From Lichenicoccus sp964247695 (lineage in GTDB: Bacteria; Pseudomonadota; Alphaproteobacteria; Acetobacterales; Acetobacteraceae): a stretch of 64,000 nt of DNA. The first letter of the stretch is position 1, and each line of letters opens with the position of its first letter. The stretch covers positions 41,038-105,037 of the forward strand of contig CAXTVI010000009.1 of the NCBI GenBank assembly GCA_964247695.1. The letters run 5' to 3'. The position numbers and the translations under genes are program-made. The notes under the pieces were generated by a model. It was not told the origin of the DNA. It saw nothing but the letters and a program-made list of their open reading frames with translations, and searched no databases. Below are positions 24,068-34,127 of the stretch, piece by piece.

Positions 24068-26344
24068 ATGACCCTCGCGGCCGGACGCTTGCCCGCGATG
24101 CGCTGGCGGACCTGGATGTCCGAACGGCCTTCGCGACTGCGGCGCCGGTGGCGGACGATCGGGCCGCTTGTGCTGCCGGCGCTGCGCGACGCGCTGGTGC
24201 CCGAGCGGGACCGGCTGGCGCTCTGGCTGCCGGCCTGCGTCGGCTGCGGCGATGCGCTGTATTTCGCGCTGCGGTTCGAGCCGCCTGTCTGGCCGGCGCT
24301 GCTGCTGGCGGCACTCGGTGGCCTCGTGATCCTGGTCGTGCGTCGTCCCGACTGGCTGCACTATGCCGGGGTTGCGCTGCTGGCCATGGCGGCGGGTTTC
24401 ATCGCCGGCCATCTCGCGACGGGCCGCATGGCCGCGATGCCGGACCTGCCGAAGGGGGCGATCGTGGTGTCGGGACGCATCGCCGCCATCGACGTCTATT
24501 CCGACGGCGGCCGGCGCATCACCTTCGCCGACCCGGCCTTCGACCTCGATCCGCCGATCGACCGCCGCATTCACATGCGCCTGCGCGCCGACGACCGGCA
24601 GCCGCTCGCGGTCGGCGACGACATCGTCCTGCGCGGCATGATGCGGGCGCCGGCGCCGCCCTCCCTGCCGGGTGGCCGCGACCTGCAGCGTGAGGAGTTC
24701 TTCAACGGACTGGCCGGCGGCGGTTTCGCGCTCGACGCGGCCGAGATGCAGGCCCGCCGTCGCGCCGGCATCGGCATGCGCTGGCAGGCGCTGCGCGAGA
24801 CGATCGCTGGCCGGATCATGCAGGTGCTGCCCGGGTCATCCGGCCCGATCGCCGCCACCCTGGTGACCGGCATCAGCAGCGGCATCAGCCCGGCCGACCG
24901 CACCGCCTTTGCGGTCTCCGGCCTCTCGCATCTGCTCGCCGTGGCCGGTCTGCATCTGGGGATCGTGATGGGGCTCGCGATGGGCAGCGTCCGCATGGCG
25001 CTGGCGGCCTGGGAGTTCGCCGCCCTCCGGCTGCCGACCCGGCAGATCTCGGCGGCCGCGGCGTTGTGCGCCGGTGCCTTCTACATGGCGTTGACCGGCA
25101 TGCACCTGCCCACGATGCGGAGCCTGACGATGGCGGCGCTCGGCGTGCTAGCCTTGATCCTGGGGCGGCGCGCCGTCTCGCTGCGCGGCCTCGCGATCGC
25201 CGCCCTGCTGATGCTGCTGATCGCGCCCGACAGCCTGCTCGAGGTCTCGTTCCAGATGAGCTTCGCGGCCGTGCTGGCGCTGATCGCCGGCTACGAGACG
25301 CTGCGCCCGGTGATGACCAGGCTGGCCGGCGAGGGGAGCTGGCAGCGGCGGCTCGGACTGCACGTGGCCGCATTGTTCATGACCAGCCTGCTCGCCGGCA
25401 GTGCCACGATGCCCTACGCGGCGTTTCACTTCGGTCATCTGCAGTTCTACTTCGTGCTGGCCAACCTGCTCGCCGTGCCGCTGACCGCGCTGTGGGTGCT
25501 GCCGGCCGGGCTGCTGTCGCTGCCGCTGATGCCGTTGCACCTGGAGGCGCTGGCCCTGATCCCGATGGGGTGGGGGGTGGACATCATCATCTGGCTGGCG
25601 CGCGGGGTCGCCCACCTGCCGGCCGCCAGCATCGCGGTCACCGCCATGCCGCTCGCCGGCCTCGGCCTGTTCTCGCTGGGTCTCTGCTGGCTCTGCCTGC
25701 GCCGCGGCCGCGGGCGCCTGCTCGGGCTGCTGCCGATCCTGGCCGGTCTCATGAGCCCGCTGCTGTGCCGGCCCCCCGATCTGATGGTCTCCAGCGACGC
25801 GCGGCTGATCGCCCTGCGGGTGCCGGCTCCGGGAGGCGCCCGGATGATGCTGGAGCAGGGTTCCGGCAGCAATCCGATGGCGCTGTCGGATTGGCGCATG
25901 GCCTGGGCGATCGAGACGCCGCCGCTGCCGATGCCGTCATCGGACGTGCCCGGGCCGGTATCCTGCGACGCCCTCGCGTGCCGTATCGTGCGACGCGGCC
26001 AGACCATCCTGCTGCTGCGCGATCCCGGCCACCATAAGAAGCTGCCGCTGCCCTCGGATTGCACCGGGATCGCGCTGCTGGTCTCCGCGGCGCCGATCCC
26101 GCTGCCCAGACCGCATCCGGGGCAGCCCGCCGCTGCCGCGGGGAGCTGCGCGTCGGTGCCCGCGATCGACCGGTTCACGGTCTGGCGGCAGGGCGCGCAG
26201 GCAATCTGGTTCGGCAAAAGGGGCTGGTTCGAGCGGAGCGGGATGCGCATCGTGTCGGTGCAGGACAGCCGCGGCCTCAGGCCGTGGATCCCGGTGCCGG
26301 GCCACCGGGCCCTGCCGAAGCTGCCGATGGCGCTAGCCGATTGA
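24068..26344 (+). CDS. comEC: ComEC/Rec2-family competence protein
   Basis: A 758-residue polytopic membrane protein. The N-terminal OB-like domain (about residues 130-230, VSGRIAAIDVYSDGGRRITF) precedes the Competence domain with SGLSHLLAVAGLHLGIVMG near residue 290 and many helices through residue 560. The C-terminal part is hydrophilic but shorter than in ComEC proteins with a full metallo-beta-lactamase domain. Family knowledge: ComEC forms the inner-membrane channel for single-stranded DNA uptake. Start ATG 24068 has no strong ribosome-binding site. It is divergent from gltX and convergent with nth. Confidence 0.9.
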   Translation: MTLAAGRLPAMRWRTWMSERPSRLRRRWRTIGPLVLPALRDALVPERDRLALWLPACVGCGDALYFALRFEPPVWPALLLAALGGLVILVVRRPDWLHYAGVALLAMAAGFIAGHLATGRMAAMPDLPKGAIVVSGRIAAIDVYSDGGRRITFADPAFDLDPPIDRRIHMRLRADDRQPLAVGDDIVLRGMMRAPAPPSLPGGRDLQREEFFNGLAGGGFALDAAEMQARRRAGIGMRWQALRETIAGRIMQVLPGSSGPIAATLVTGISSGISPADRTAFAVSGLSHLLAVAGLHLGIVMGLAMGSVRMALAAWEFAALRLPTRQISAAAALCAGAFYMALTGMHLPTMRSLTMAALGVLALILGRRAVSLRGLAIAALLMLLIAPDSLLEVSFQMSFAAVLALIAGYETLRPVMTRLAGEGSWQRRLGLHVAALFMTSLLAGSATMPYAAFHFGHLQFYFVLANLLAVPLTALWVLPAGLLSLPLMPLHLEALALIPMGWGVDIIIWLARGVAHLPAASIAVTAMPLAGLGLFSLGLCWLCLRRGRGRLLGLLPILAGLMSPLLCRPPDLMVSSDARLIALRVPAPGGARMMLEQGSGSNPMALSDWRMAWAIETPPLPMPSSDVPGPVSCDALACRIVRRGQTILLLRDPGHHKKLPLPSDCTGIALLVSAAPIPLPRPHPGQPAAAAGSCASVPAIDRFTVWRQGAQAIWFGKRGWFERSGMRIVSVQDSRGLRPWIPVPGHRALPKLPMALAD

Positions 26345-26363
26345 GCCAGAGCAGCGACAAGCA

Positions 26364-26388
26364 GAGCATGATCGACCGGATCATGCTC
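26364..26388. terminator. Perfect hairpin between convergent comEC and nth
   Basis: GAGCATGATC (26364-26373) and GATCATGCTC (26379-26388) form a 10-bp perfect stem with a 5-nt loop in the 49-bp gap between two convergent genes. There is no T tract. It is best read as a bidirectional transcription end or mRNA-stabilising hairpin. Confidence 0.55.
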
Positions 26389-26393
26389 GAGGC

Positions 26394-27140
26394 TCAGTCC
26401 GGCGGCGGCAGCGGGTCGGCATCCGCGGGGGCGCCCGGCGAGATACGCTTCTCCTTGTAGCGGCACCATTCGCGCGCGGCGCAGCGCCAGCATTCCGGCG
26501 CCCGGGCCTTGCACACGTAGCGTCCGTGCAGGATGAGCCAGTGGTGCGCCGGCCGCAGCATGGCGGCCGGGATGCGCGCGACCAGCATGTCCTCGACCGC
26601 GCGCGGCGTGGCGCCGGGTGCGAGGCCGGTGCGGTTGCCGATACGGAAGATATGCGTGTCCACCGCCATCGTGCTGTGCCCGAAGGCGACGTTCAGCACC
26701 ACGTTCGCGGTCTTGCGGCCCACTCCCGGCAGCGCCTCGAGCGCCTCGCGGTCGTCCGGCACCGCGCTGCCATGCGTCTCCAGCAGCGTCCGGCTCAGCG
26801 CCAGCACGTTGCGCGCCTTGGCTCGCCACAACCCGATGGTGCGAATGTGATGCGCGATCCCGTCCTCGCCGAGCGCCACCATCGCGGCCGGATCGGGAGC
26901 CGCGGCGAACAACCCTACCGTCGCCTTGTTGACCGAGGCGTCGGTCGCCTGCGCCGACAGCACCACGGCGACCAGCAGGGTGTACGGGTCGATGAAGGTC
27001 AGCTCGCTCTCGGCGTGCGGGTTGGCCAGCGCCAGCGCCTCGATGAAAGATTGCGCATCGGCGCGCGGCATCGGACGTGCGAGTCTCGGTTTCGTGGCGC
27101 GGCGCGGCGCGGTCGTCGGCTTCGTGATCGGGTGGGCCAT
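26394..27140 (-). CDS. nth: Endonuclease III
   Basis: A 248-residue DNA glycosylase/AP lyase for oxidised pyrimidines. The helix-hairpin-helix LPGVGRKTANVVLN carries the catalytic Lys, and the catalytic Asp is in AVDTHIFRI. Four cysteines in the C-x6-C-x2-C-x5-C spacing (around CKARAPECWRC) bind a 4Fe-4S cluster. The N-terminal 30 residues are a basic extension (KPTTAPRRATKPRLARP) before the fold. It is divergent from a DUF2244 gene. Confidence 0.95.
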   Translation of the reverse strand: MAHPITKPTTAPRRATKPRLARPMPRADAQSFIEALALANPHAESELTFIDPYTLLVAVVLSAQATDASVNKATVGLFAAAPDPAAMVALGEDGIAHHIRTIGLWRAKARNVLALSRTLLETHGSAVPDDREALEALPGVGRKTANVVLNVAFGHSTMAVDTHIFRIGNRTGLAPGATPRAVEDMLVARIPAAMLRPAHHWLILHGRYVCKARAPECWRCAAREWCRYKEKRISPGAPADADPLPPPD

Positions 27141-27205
27141 CTTTGTCCCGGTGACGTGTTCCCGGCTCTATGGCGACAGCAAGGCTGCGGTTCCATCTTG
27201 GCGGC

Positions 27206-27766
27206 ATGGACCCCACGGAGAGCACCGGCGAAAAGAGCCTCGGCGCGATGCCCGATGACTTGATCGAAGAGGACGCCGAGTGGGGCCCATTGCTGTTCGA
27301 GGCGCGCATGACGCCGAACGCCAGCTTGTCCGCGAGGGCCCGGACCCTGGTGATCCTGCTGCTGACCGGCGCGAGCGTGGCCATCGGCACCTTGTTCTGG
27401 GTGCTCGGCGCCTGGCCGGTCCCGGGCTTCTGCGGCCTCGAGGTGCTGCTGGCCTGCGTGCTGCTGTGGCGCAATGCCCGCGACCTGCGCCGCGCCGAGT
27501 GCATCGAGCTGCGCGAACAGAGTCTCCTTCTGACCCGTATAGATGCCACCGGACGGAAATCCGAGCGCCGGATGCAGCCGTACTGGCTGCGGGTGGACCT
27601 GCATGACCGCCCTGGCGCAGTCGTGCGCGTGCGCCTGTGCGGACACGGCGTGCAGGAGGAGGTCGGCCTGTTCCTGGACGAGGTCGCGCGTCGGAATCTA
27701 GCGCAGGATCTGAGGGTTGCGCTGCATTCCTGCCGTAATCGGCGCTATGACCACTTTCCCGATTAA
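27206..27766 (+). CDS. DUF2244 family membrane protein
   Basis: A 186-residue protein (198 if started at ATG 27170). It has an acidic N-terminus, two adjacent transmembrane helices (LVILLLTGASVAIGTLFWVL and a second one around CGLEVLLACVLLW) and a cytoplasmic part. That part contains ECIELREQSLLLTR and RMQPYWLRVDL, which match the DUF2244 pattern. The function is unknown; family members are often near cytochrome oxidase genes, which are not seen here. I prefer the start at 27206 because it leaves a sensible divergent promoter space from nth, but the evidence is weak. Confidence 0.8.
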   Translation: MDPTESTGEKSLGAMPDDLIEEDAEWGPLLFEARMTPNASLSARARTLVILLLTGASVAIGTLFWVLGAWPVPGFCGLEVLLACVLLWRNARDLRRAECIELREQSLLLTRIDATGRKSERRMQPYWLRVDLHDRPGAVVRVRLCGHGVQEEVGLFLDEVARRNLAQDLRVALHSCRNRRYDHFPD

Positions 27767-27776
27767 TCGATATAAT
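27748..27776 (+). promoter_or_regulatory. Candidate sigma70 promoter for HD-GYP gene
   Basis: A perfect -10 hexamer TATAAT (27771-27776) lies in an AT-rich pocket (27765-27835) that is rare in this GC-rich window. TGACCA at 27748-27753 is a weak -35 at 17 bp. The element is about 105 bp upstream of the HD-GYP start codon. Confidence 0.45.
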
Positions 27777-27880
27777 TACAACAACTTAGCGATCAAAATC
27801 TCTTTACGAAATCGAACCGTAACTGTAAAACCTCGTGACATTCCCGGCGCCGATGCAGGGAACCCCAAGGCCACCCTCCC

Positions 27881-28909
27881 ATGTCCGGTTTGCAGCCCAA
27901 CTTCGTCCTGGTCCTGGCCGTCTCGTTGAGCGGCCTGCTCTGCCTGACTGGCTACCTGTTCGCCTTCGCCTCGATCCGCCGCCTTGCCGACGACCTGCTG
28001 CGTCCGACGGTCGGCCTCGGCGACCTCGTCAAGCCGATCGCGGGCGGCATGCTGCTGGGCCTCGCCCTGCTCGTCGTGCGCCTCGGCGACATGCCGATGC
28101 AGGCGCCGGAGAGCGGCATCGTCCTGTCGGTGCTGGTTGCGGTCGCGCTCGCCGGCGCCTGCGTCGGCGCCTGGAACGCGCGCCCGCGACGCACCCGCGC
28201 GCCGCTCGACCAGGCCGAGCTGGTGCGCCGCCTGTGCGTCGCCGGCGACACCCACGAGGACGCGACCGCGCGGGTCGCGGTGCGGCTCGCGCTGGCCGCG
28301 GGTTTCGATTCCGGGCAGGCGTCCGACCTGCTGGTGGCGGCGACTTTGCACGATGTCGGCAAGATCGGGCTGCCGGCGGCGCTGCTCTCCAAGCCCGCGG
28401 CACTCGACGCGGACGAGCGCCGCCTGGTGCAGAACCACACCAGGATCGGCCATCGCATGCTGGCGCGCAGCGGCGAGCCGATGCTCGACCTCGCGGCTAG
28501 CATCGCGCTGCATCACCACGAGCGCTGGGATGGCGGCGGTTACCCGATGGGTCTCGCCGGAGACAGCATCCCGCTGACCAGCCGCGTGGTGGCGATCGCC
28601 GAGGCCTTCGACATGCTGCTCAGCGAGCGCTGCTACAAGGCTGCCTGGCAGCTCGAGGAGGTCGGCAGCTTCCTCGCGGCAGAGGCCGGGACGCACTTCG
28701 ACCCCGCCCTGATGGAGCTGTTCCTGGCGGATCTGCCCGGCATGGTCGAGGCCCGCGATGGCGCCACCGCTCCCGGGGAGCGCGTCCTCGAGGAACGCCT
28801 GCCCGAGGCGCGTGTCGAGGAGACGACGCCGCTGTTCGCCTGGGGCAGCGCCGGCAATATCCGTCCGCTCGCCGAAGCCGCCCCCGGTCTCGCGCACCTC
28901 CCGGTCTGA
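27881..28909 (+). CDS. HD-GYP domain protein, membrane-anchored
   Basis: A 342-residue protein with three predicted N-terminal helices (about residues 8-29, 49-69 and 78-99) and a cytoplasmic HD-GYP domain. The domain has the HD pair in LHDVGKIGLP (157-158), the HHHERWDGGGYPMGL motif (211-225) and AEAFDMLLSERCYK. Family knowledge: such proteins hydrolyse cyclic di-GMP or related nucleotides, controlling motility and biofilm switching. All metal-ligand motifs look intact. A good -10 element sits upstream in an AT-rich pocket. Its signal input is unknown. Confidence 0.88.
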   Translation: MSGLQPNFVLVLAVSLSGLLCLTGYLFAFASIRRLADDLLRPTVGLGDLVKPIAGGMLLGLALLVVRLGDMPMQAPESGIVLSVLVAVALAGACVGAWNARPRRTRAPLDQAELVRRLCVAGDTHEDATARVAVRLALAAGFDSGQASDLLVAATLHDVGKIGLPAALLSKPAALDADERRLVQNHTRIGHRMLARSGEPMLDLAASIALHHHERWDGGGYPMGLAGDSIPLTSRVVAIAEAFDMLLSERCYKAAWQLEEVGSFLAAEAGTHFDPALMELFLADLPGMVEARDGATAPGERVLEERLPEARVEETTPLFAWGSAGNIRPLAEAAPGLAHLPV

Positions 28910-28934
28910 ACCCTCCTCCGGGTCCGGTCCGGAT

Positions 28935-29023
28935 CCGGCAGCTGCCGGGCCCGGAAGACGGCGGCAGCCTTGGAAGGTGCGACGGGTTTCCTGTAGAGGA
29001 CCTGGCCCCCATCTCAGGCCAGG
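28935..29023. terminator. Two hairpins between HD-GYP and ABC exporter genes
   Basis: A 14-nt perfect palindrome (CCGGCAGCTGCCGG, 28935-28948) and a 7-bp stem CCTGGCC-N9-GGCCAGG (29001-29023) occupy the 150-bp gap. Neither has a T tract. They may attenuate read-through between the two plus-strand genes. Confidence 0.35.
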
Positions 29024-29059
29024 GACCGGCGGCTGATCCGCGGTTCGGGACGGACCGCA

Positions 29060-30868
<1,809 letters not shown>

Positions 30869-31003
30869 CCGATGTTCCTCGGACGGGGCTGCGCGCGCAC
30901 GGACCAGGACCCCGTCATCGACGCCGCCCGCAGAGCCTGGAACCGCCTCATGCCAGGATGTCCGTGCTCCCTCCACAGCAACCCCTGGATCGGCGAGGTC
31001 GCA

Positions 31004-31483
31004 TCAAGGCCGGATGATCGTGTACTTCATCGCGGCGAGCAGGAGCATCCGGGCCGCCCCGGCAGCAACAGGGACAGCGTGCGGGTTGAGTTGCAGCTTC
31101 GTCCCGGTTTCCCTCTCGATCGTGTGCACGGTGTTCATGCAGACACTGAATCGAATGCCTTGCGTTACCAGGCTGTCGATAGAAGACAGCAATGGCCCTT
31201 CAGCCTGGAGCAGAGCTATTCCCGGCCCGAAGGCAACGACCTCGATTGCCACCGCATCGGGCCCGAACTCCCTGAGCACGTTGTTCGCGACGCTCAGGAC
31301 GAGCTTCTGCTTCGCCGGGGCATCATCCGAAAGCTGCAAGCATAGATGATGACTGGCGAAGGGCCTGTCCGTTTCGGGCTGCGGCGGATTGGGAGCCGCT
31401 GCTACACGCGAGGGAACAGTGGCGATCAAGGAGGCGAGGGCGAGCAGCCTTCTGCGGCGTTGGATGAACGGCAGTCCGGTCAT
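31004..31483 (-). CDS. DsrE-like protein, exported, in sox operon
   Basis: A 159-residue protein with a likely signal peptide (QRRRRLLALASLIATVPSRVAAA) and a DsrE/DsrF-like fold. Typical segments are KQKLVLSVANNVLREFG, IEVVAFGPGIALL and the conserved Cys in FSVCMNTVHTI. Such proteins bind or relay sulfur. The gene overlaps the soxB stop by 4 nt, so it is the last gene of the sox operon. A periplasmic sulfur carrier accompanying SoxYZ is a reasonable inference, not a demonstrated role. Confidence 0.8.
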   Translation of the reverse strand: MTGLPFIQRRRRLLALASLIATVPSRVAAAPNPPQPETDRPFASHHLCLQLSDDAPAKQKLVLSVANNVLREFGPDAVAIEVVAFGPGIALLQAEGPLLSSIDSLVTQGIRFSVCMNTVHTIERETGTKLQLNPHAVPVAAGAARMLLLAAMKYTIIRP

Positions 31484-33231
31484 GATGCGTAGCCCGGATT
31501 GCCGGCGACGCCGTCCAGGGTCACATGTTCGATGGCATTCATGCGTCCACGGCCGCCTCCGGCACGCAGATACGCTGCTACGACGGTTGCGGCCGATATG
31601 CCGTGCTGCGGCTGCGTGACGGAAGCCCAGCTCACGACCCGGTAGGTCTCCTTTGGATCCACAGCAACGCCATTCATGAACTCCAGATCCGAGATACGGC
31701 TGCCGATCGGATTGGTCGGCGTGCAGGTGTATCGTATGCCGCCGACCCGGACCATGTCGCCGCCTTGCTGGCGGAAGGGGTCCGTGTTGAAGAGATTGTC
31801 ACACGCATCCTCGAGCACCGACTTGAACTCGGCACCCGTCATCGACTGCATGTACACAGCCGGGTAGCTTATGGCGGTATGGGCAAGGACATCTTCCAGG
31901 GTGATGCTGTCACCCGGCAGAAAGCTCGGTCCCCAACGGAACCCAGGGGATAGGGCGATCTGCGCACCGGTATGCAGCAGCAGTGCATCGCAGATCAGAT
32001 CGTCCATACTTCCGTTGAAGTTGCCACGCCTGAAGAGAAGCTGGTCTGCCGTCGTCAGTGTCTCATCCAACATGAAGGCATACGGCATACGGAGCGCTTC
32101 GATCACTTTGGTTGATGCCTTGTCGGCGGGTACGAGATTCGCAAACACGGGCACGAGCCTGTAGTCGGCGTTCGTCACCCGCCCACCGCCGGCACTCAGA
32201 TCGAGCACGCCGATAAACTTGCCCGAAGAGCCGCCATTGACAACCAGGGTTCGGCCGCCGCTGTTCATCACGGCAACGGGTTCCGGCGTGGCATCATGCG
32301 TGTGGCCGCCAAGAATGACGTCGATACCGCTGACCATGCTTGCCAGCTGGCAATCGACATCCATGCCATTATGCGAGAGCAGAACGATGGCGTCCGCACG
32401 GTCCGTTTCACGCAGCTTCCGCACCAGCTTCCGCAGCTCGTCCGGACGTATCCCGAACGTCCAGTCCGGCACGAAGTGGCGTGGATGGGCAACCGGCACA
32501 TACGGAAATGCCTGGCCGATCACGGCTATGCGGGCACCGCCAAGTTCGCGCAGGATATGCGAGGAGAACACGCGGCCAGTCGTCGGGTCTGCAGCGGCGG
32601 CGCCCCCGAAGGCCGCCTCTTCCGTCAGAAAGACGTTCTGCGCGATGAAGCTTCCGTTGAACTGCTTCAGGTTGCGACGTAGCTGGGCTTCACCATAGGT
32701 GAACTCCCAATGACCGGTCATGGCATCCAGGCCCAGCAGGTTACCAAGTTCCACAAGAGCGCGACCCTGCGTAAGGTCCGCGACGGCCGATCCCTGCCAA
32801 AGATCGCCACCATCGAGCGTCAGAGTGCGGTTGCGACCAGCTTCGTTACGAAAACGGTCCAGCAACGTCTTGATGTGGGCAAACCCACCGGTCGGTCCAT
32901 ATCGATGTGCCGCCTCCTCAAAGTCGAGATAGGTCGTGGCATAGGCTGAGGCGGTATCGGGCAGCATCGAGAAGTGCCGGAGATAGGCGGCGCCGACCAG
33001 GTGCGGCGGCTTGCCGAATGCCGTACCGACGCCGATCTCGACACTCGGTTCACGGCAGAAGGTCGGCATGATCTGGGCGTGGGTATCCGTGATGTGCAGG
33101 ATACGTGCGTCGGCCTTGAACGGGATATCGTATGGGTCGGATCCGGCGCGTGCCAGCCGCGGCGCGGATCCGCTCATCGCAGCAGCGGCCAGGAGATGAA
33201 GCGTCTCCCTACGCGGAATTACCATGTTCAT
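31480..33231 (-). CDS. soxB: Thiosulfohydrolase SoxB
   Basis: A 583-residue periplasmic enzyme with a Tat-like signal (IPRRETLHLLAAAAMSG). It belongs to the 5'-nucleotidase-type metallophosphoesterase fold: ILHITDTHAQ, LDGGDLWQGS, the SoxB-type TGHWEFTYG, LLSHNGMDVD and LGGHTHD are the metal-site blocks. It hydrolyses the terminal sulfone from SoxY-bound thiosulfate, releasing sulfate. Length fits the family. It follows soxZ by 48 bp and precedes a DsrE-like gene. Confidence 0.95.
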   Translation of the reverse strand: MNMVIPRRETLHLLAAAAMSGSAPRLARAGSDPYDIPFKADARILHITDTHAQIMPTFCREPSVEIGVGTAFGKPPHLVGAAYLRHFSMLPDTASAYATTYLDFEEAAHRYGPTGGFAHIKTLLDRFRNEAGRNRTLTLDGGDLWQGSAVADLTQGRALVELGNLLGLDAMTGHWEFTYGEAQLRRNLKQFNGSFIAQNVFLTEEAAFGGAAAADPTTGRVFSSHILRELGGARIAVIGQAFPYVPVAHPRHFVPDWTFGIRPDELRKLVRKLRETDRADAIVLLSHNGMDVDCQLASMVSGIDVILGGHTHDATPEPVAVMNSGGRTLVVNGGSSGKFIGVLDLSAGGGRVTNADYRLVPVFANLVPADKASTKVIEALRMPYAFMLDETLTTADQLLFRRGNFNGSMDDLICDALLLHTGAQIALSPGFRWGPSFLPGDSITLEDVLAHTAISYPAVYMQSMTGAEFKSVLEDACDNLFNTDPFRQQGGDMVRVGGIRYTCTPTNPIGSRISDLEFMNGVAVDPKETYRVVSWASVTQPQHGISAATVVAAYLRAGGGRGRMNAIEHVTLDGVAGNPGYAS

Positions 33232-33279
33232 GCTGCGTATCCCGGCCCGTGCGTCGCCTCATCATCCGCGGGCAGCAGG

Positions 33280-33585
33280 TCAGGTCACGTGCGCAACGAC
33301 ATGATCGGACTGTCCCTTGTTGTCAGTCCAGGATACGGTCAGTTGCTCGCCCGCTTTCCCATTGTAGAAGAAACTGAGATATGGATCTTTCGAGACGGCC
33401 GGTCCCCAGAAGGCCGTGAAGGCCGGCTTGCCGTTGACCTGAATATCGACGATCTCGATGTAGTGCGGTGGTATCAGGTTGCCGGAAGCATCCCTGATGA
33501 AGCCGGAATCCATCGGGTGCTGGATCAGGCACTGCACTTTGACGACATCACCGTCGGCGTGGGCAAGCACTCGTATCGTTGACAT
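33280..33585 (-). CDS. soxZ: Sulfur carrier partner SoxZ
   Basis: A 101-residue protein with the SoxZ immunoglobulin-like pattern: VKVQCLIQHPMDSGFIRD, YIEIVDIQVNG, SKDPYLSFFYNG and ending DNKGQSDHVVAHV. It has no signal peptide, as expected, because it is exported as a complex with SoxY. It lies directly after soxY (26-bp gap). Confidence 0.95.
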   Translation of the reverse strand: MSTIRVLAHADGDVVKVQCLIQHPMDSGFIRDASGNLIPPHYIEIVDIQVNGKPAFTAFWGPAVSKDPYLSFFYNGKAGEQLTVSWTDNKGQSDHVVAHVT

Positions 33586-33611
33586 GAATCTCTCTTGTTC
33601 CTGAGGGACTT

Positions 33612-34118
33612 TCAGCCGCAGCCGCCAAGCGTTACCTTTACCAGCCGCTCAGTCGAGTAGAGCTTGCCACCGGAATTGACCATGACTACGACCATTGCGG
33701 ATTTTGCCATCTTCAGTCGACATGAAATCGTCGGCATCGTCCCTGCCGGGACAGCGTAGGCAGCTGCCAGGGTAAATGGATTGCCCGGCACCATGAATGC
33801 TACCGACGTCACATCGGGCAACGTGGTATATACGCTCACCGGTACTGACGCACCGTTCTCGGCGATCTCCGGGGCGTTCAAGATGATCCTTTCCGAAGGC
33901 TCGCTCGAACTTTCATGATAGAAGGCCTCGAGCGCCCCTGACTCGCTTGACTGGCCAAATGCGTCTCTCGGCCATACCGCCGATTGTGCGGCTTTGGCCG
34001 TCGTCATCAGACCCAGGCGCACCGCGGCTCCAATGGCCCCGCATCTTGCAGCGACGGCGATCATTCTGCGTCTTGAAGTCTCCGGCACTCCATCCTCCTG
34101 TTTGTGATCTAAAGGCAA
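33612..34118 (-). CDS. soxY: Thiosulfate carrier SoxY
   Basis: A 168-residue protein with a Tat signal (SRRRMIAVAARCGAIGAA) and the SoxY fold. The C-terminal carrier arm that covalently binds thiosulfate through cysteine reads GGCG and then stops; the usual arm is GGCGG, so it is one glycine short. The carrier Cys is residue 167. The start at 34118 gives a normal Tat n-region. It pairs with SoxZ, encoded next, and lies 9 bp after the soxD stop. Confidence 0.92.
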   Translation of the reverse strand: MPLDHKQEDGVPETSRRRMIAVAARCGAIGAAVRLGLMTTAKAAQSAVWPRDAFGQSSESGALEAFYHESSSEPSERIILNAPEIAENGASVPVSVYTTLPDVTSVAFMVPGNPFTLAAAYAVPAGTMPTISCRLKMAKSAMVVVMVNSGGKLYSTERLVKVTLGGCG

Positions 34119-34127
34119 ATCGCAAGA

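Noticed and set aside
23943..24314. Upstream extension of the gltX frame
   Set aside because: It is Ala/Pro/Arg-rich and overlaps comEC antisense; MSVRTRFAPSPTG is the normal start.
26364..26388. Hairpin as a possible mobile repeat element
   Set aside because: I found only one copy in the window and its place between convergent genes fits a terminator better.
30872..31345. Plus-strand open frame after the ABC exporter
   Set aside because: It overlaps the DsrE-like gene antisense and has no recognisable features or ribosome-binding site.
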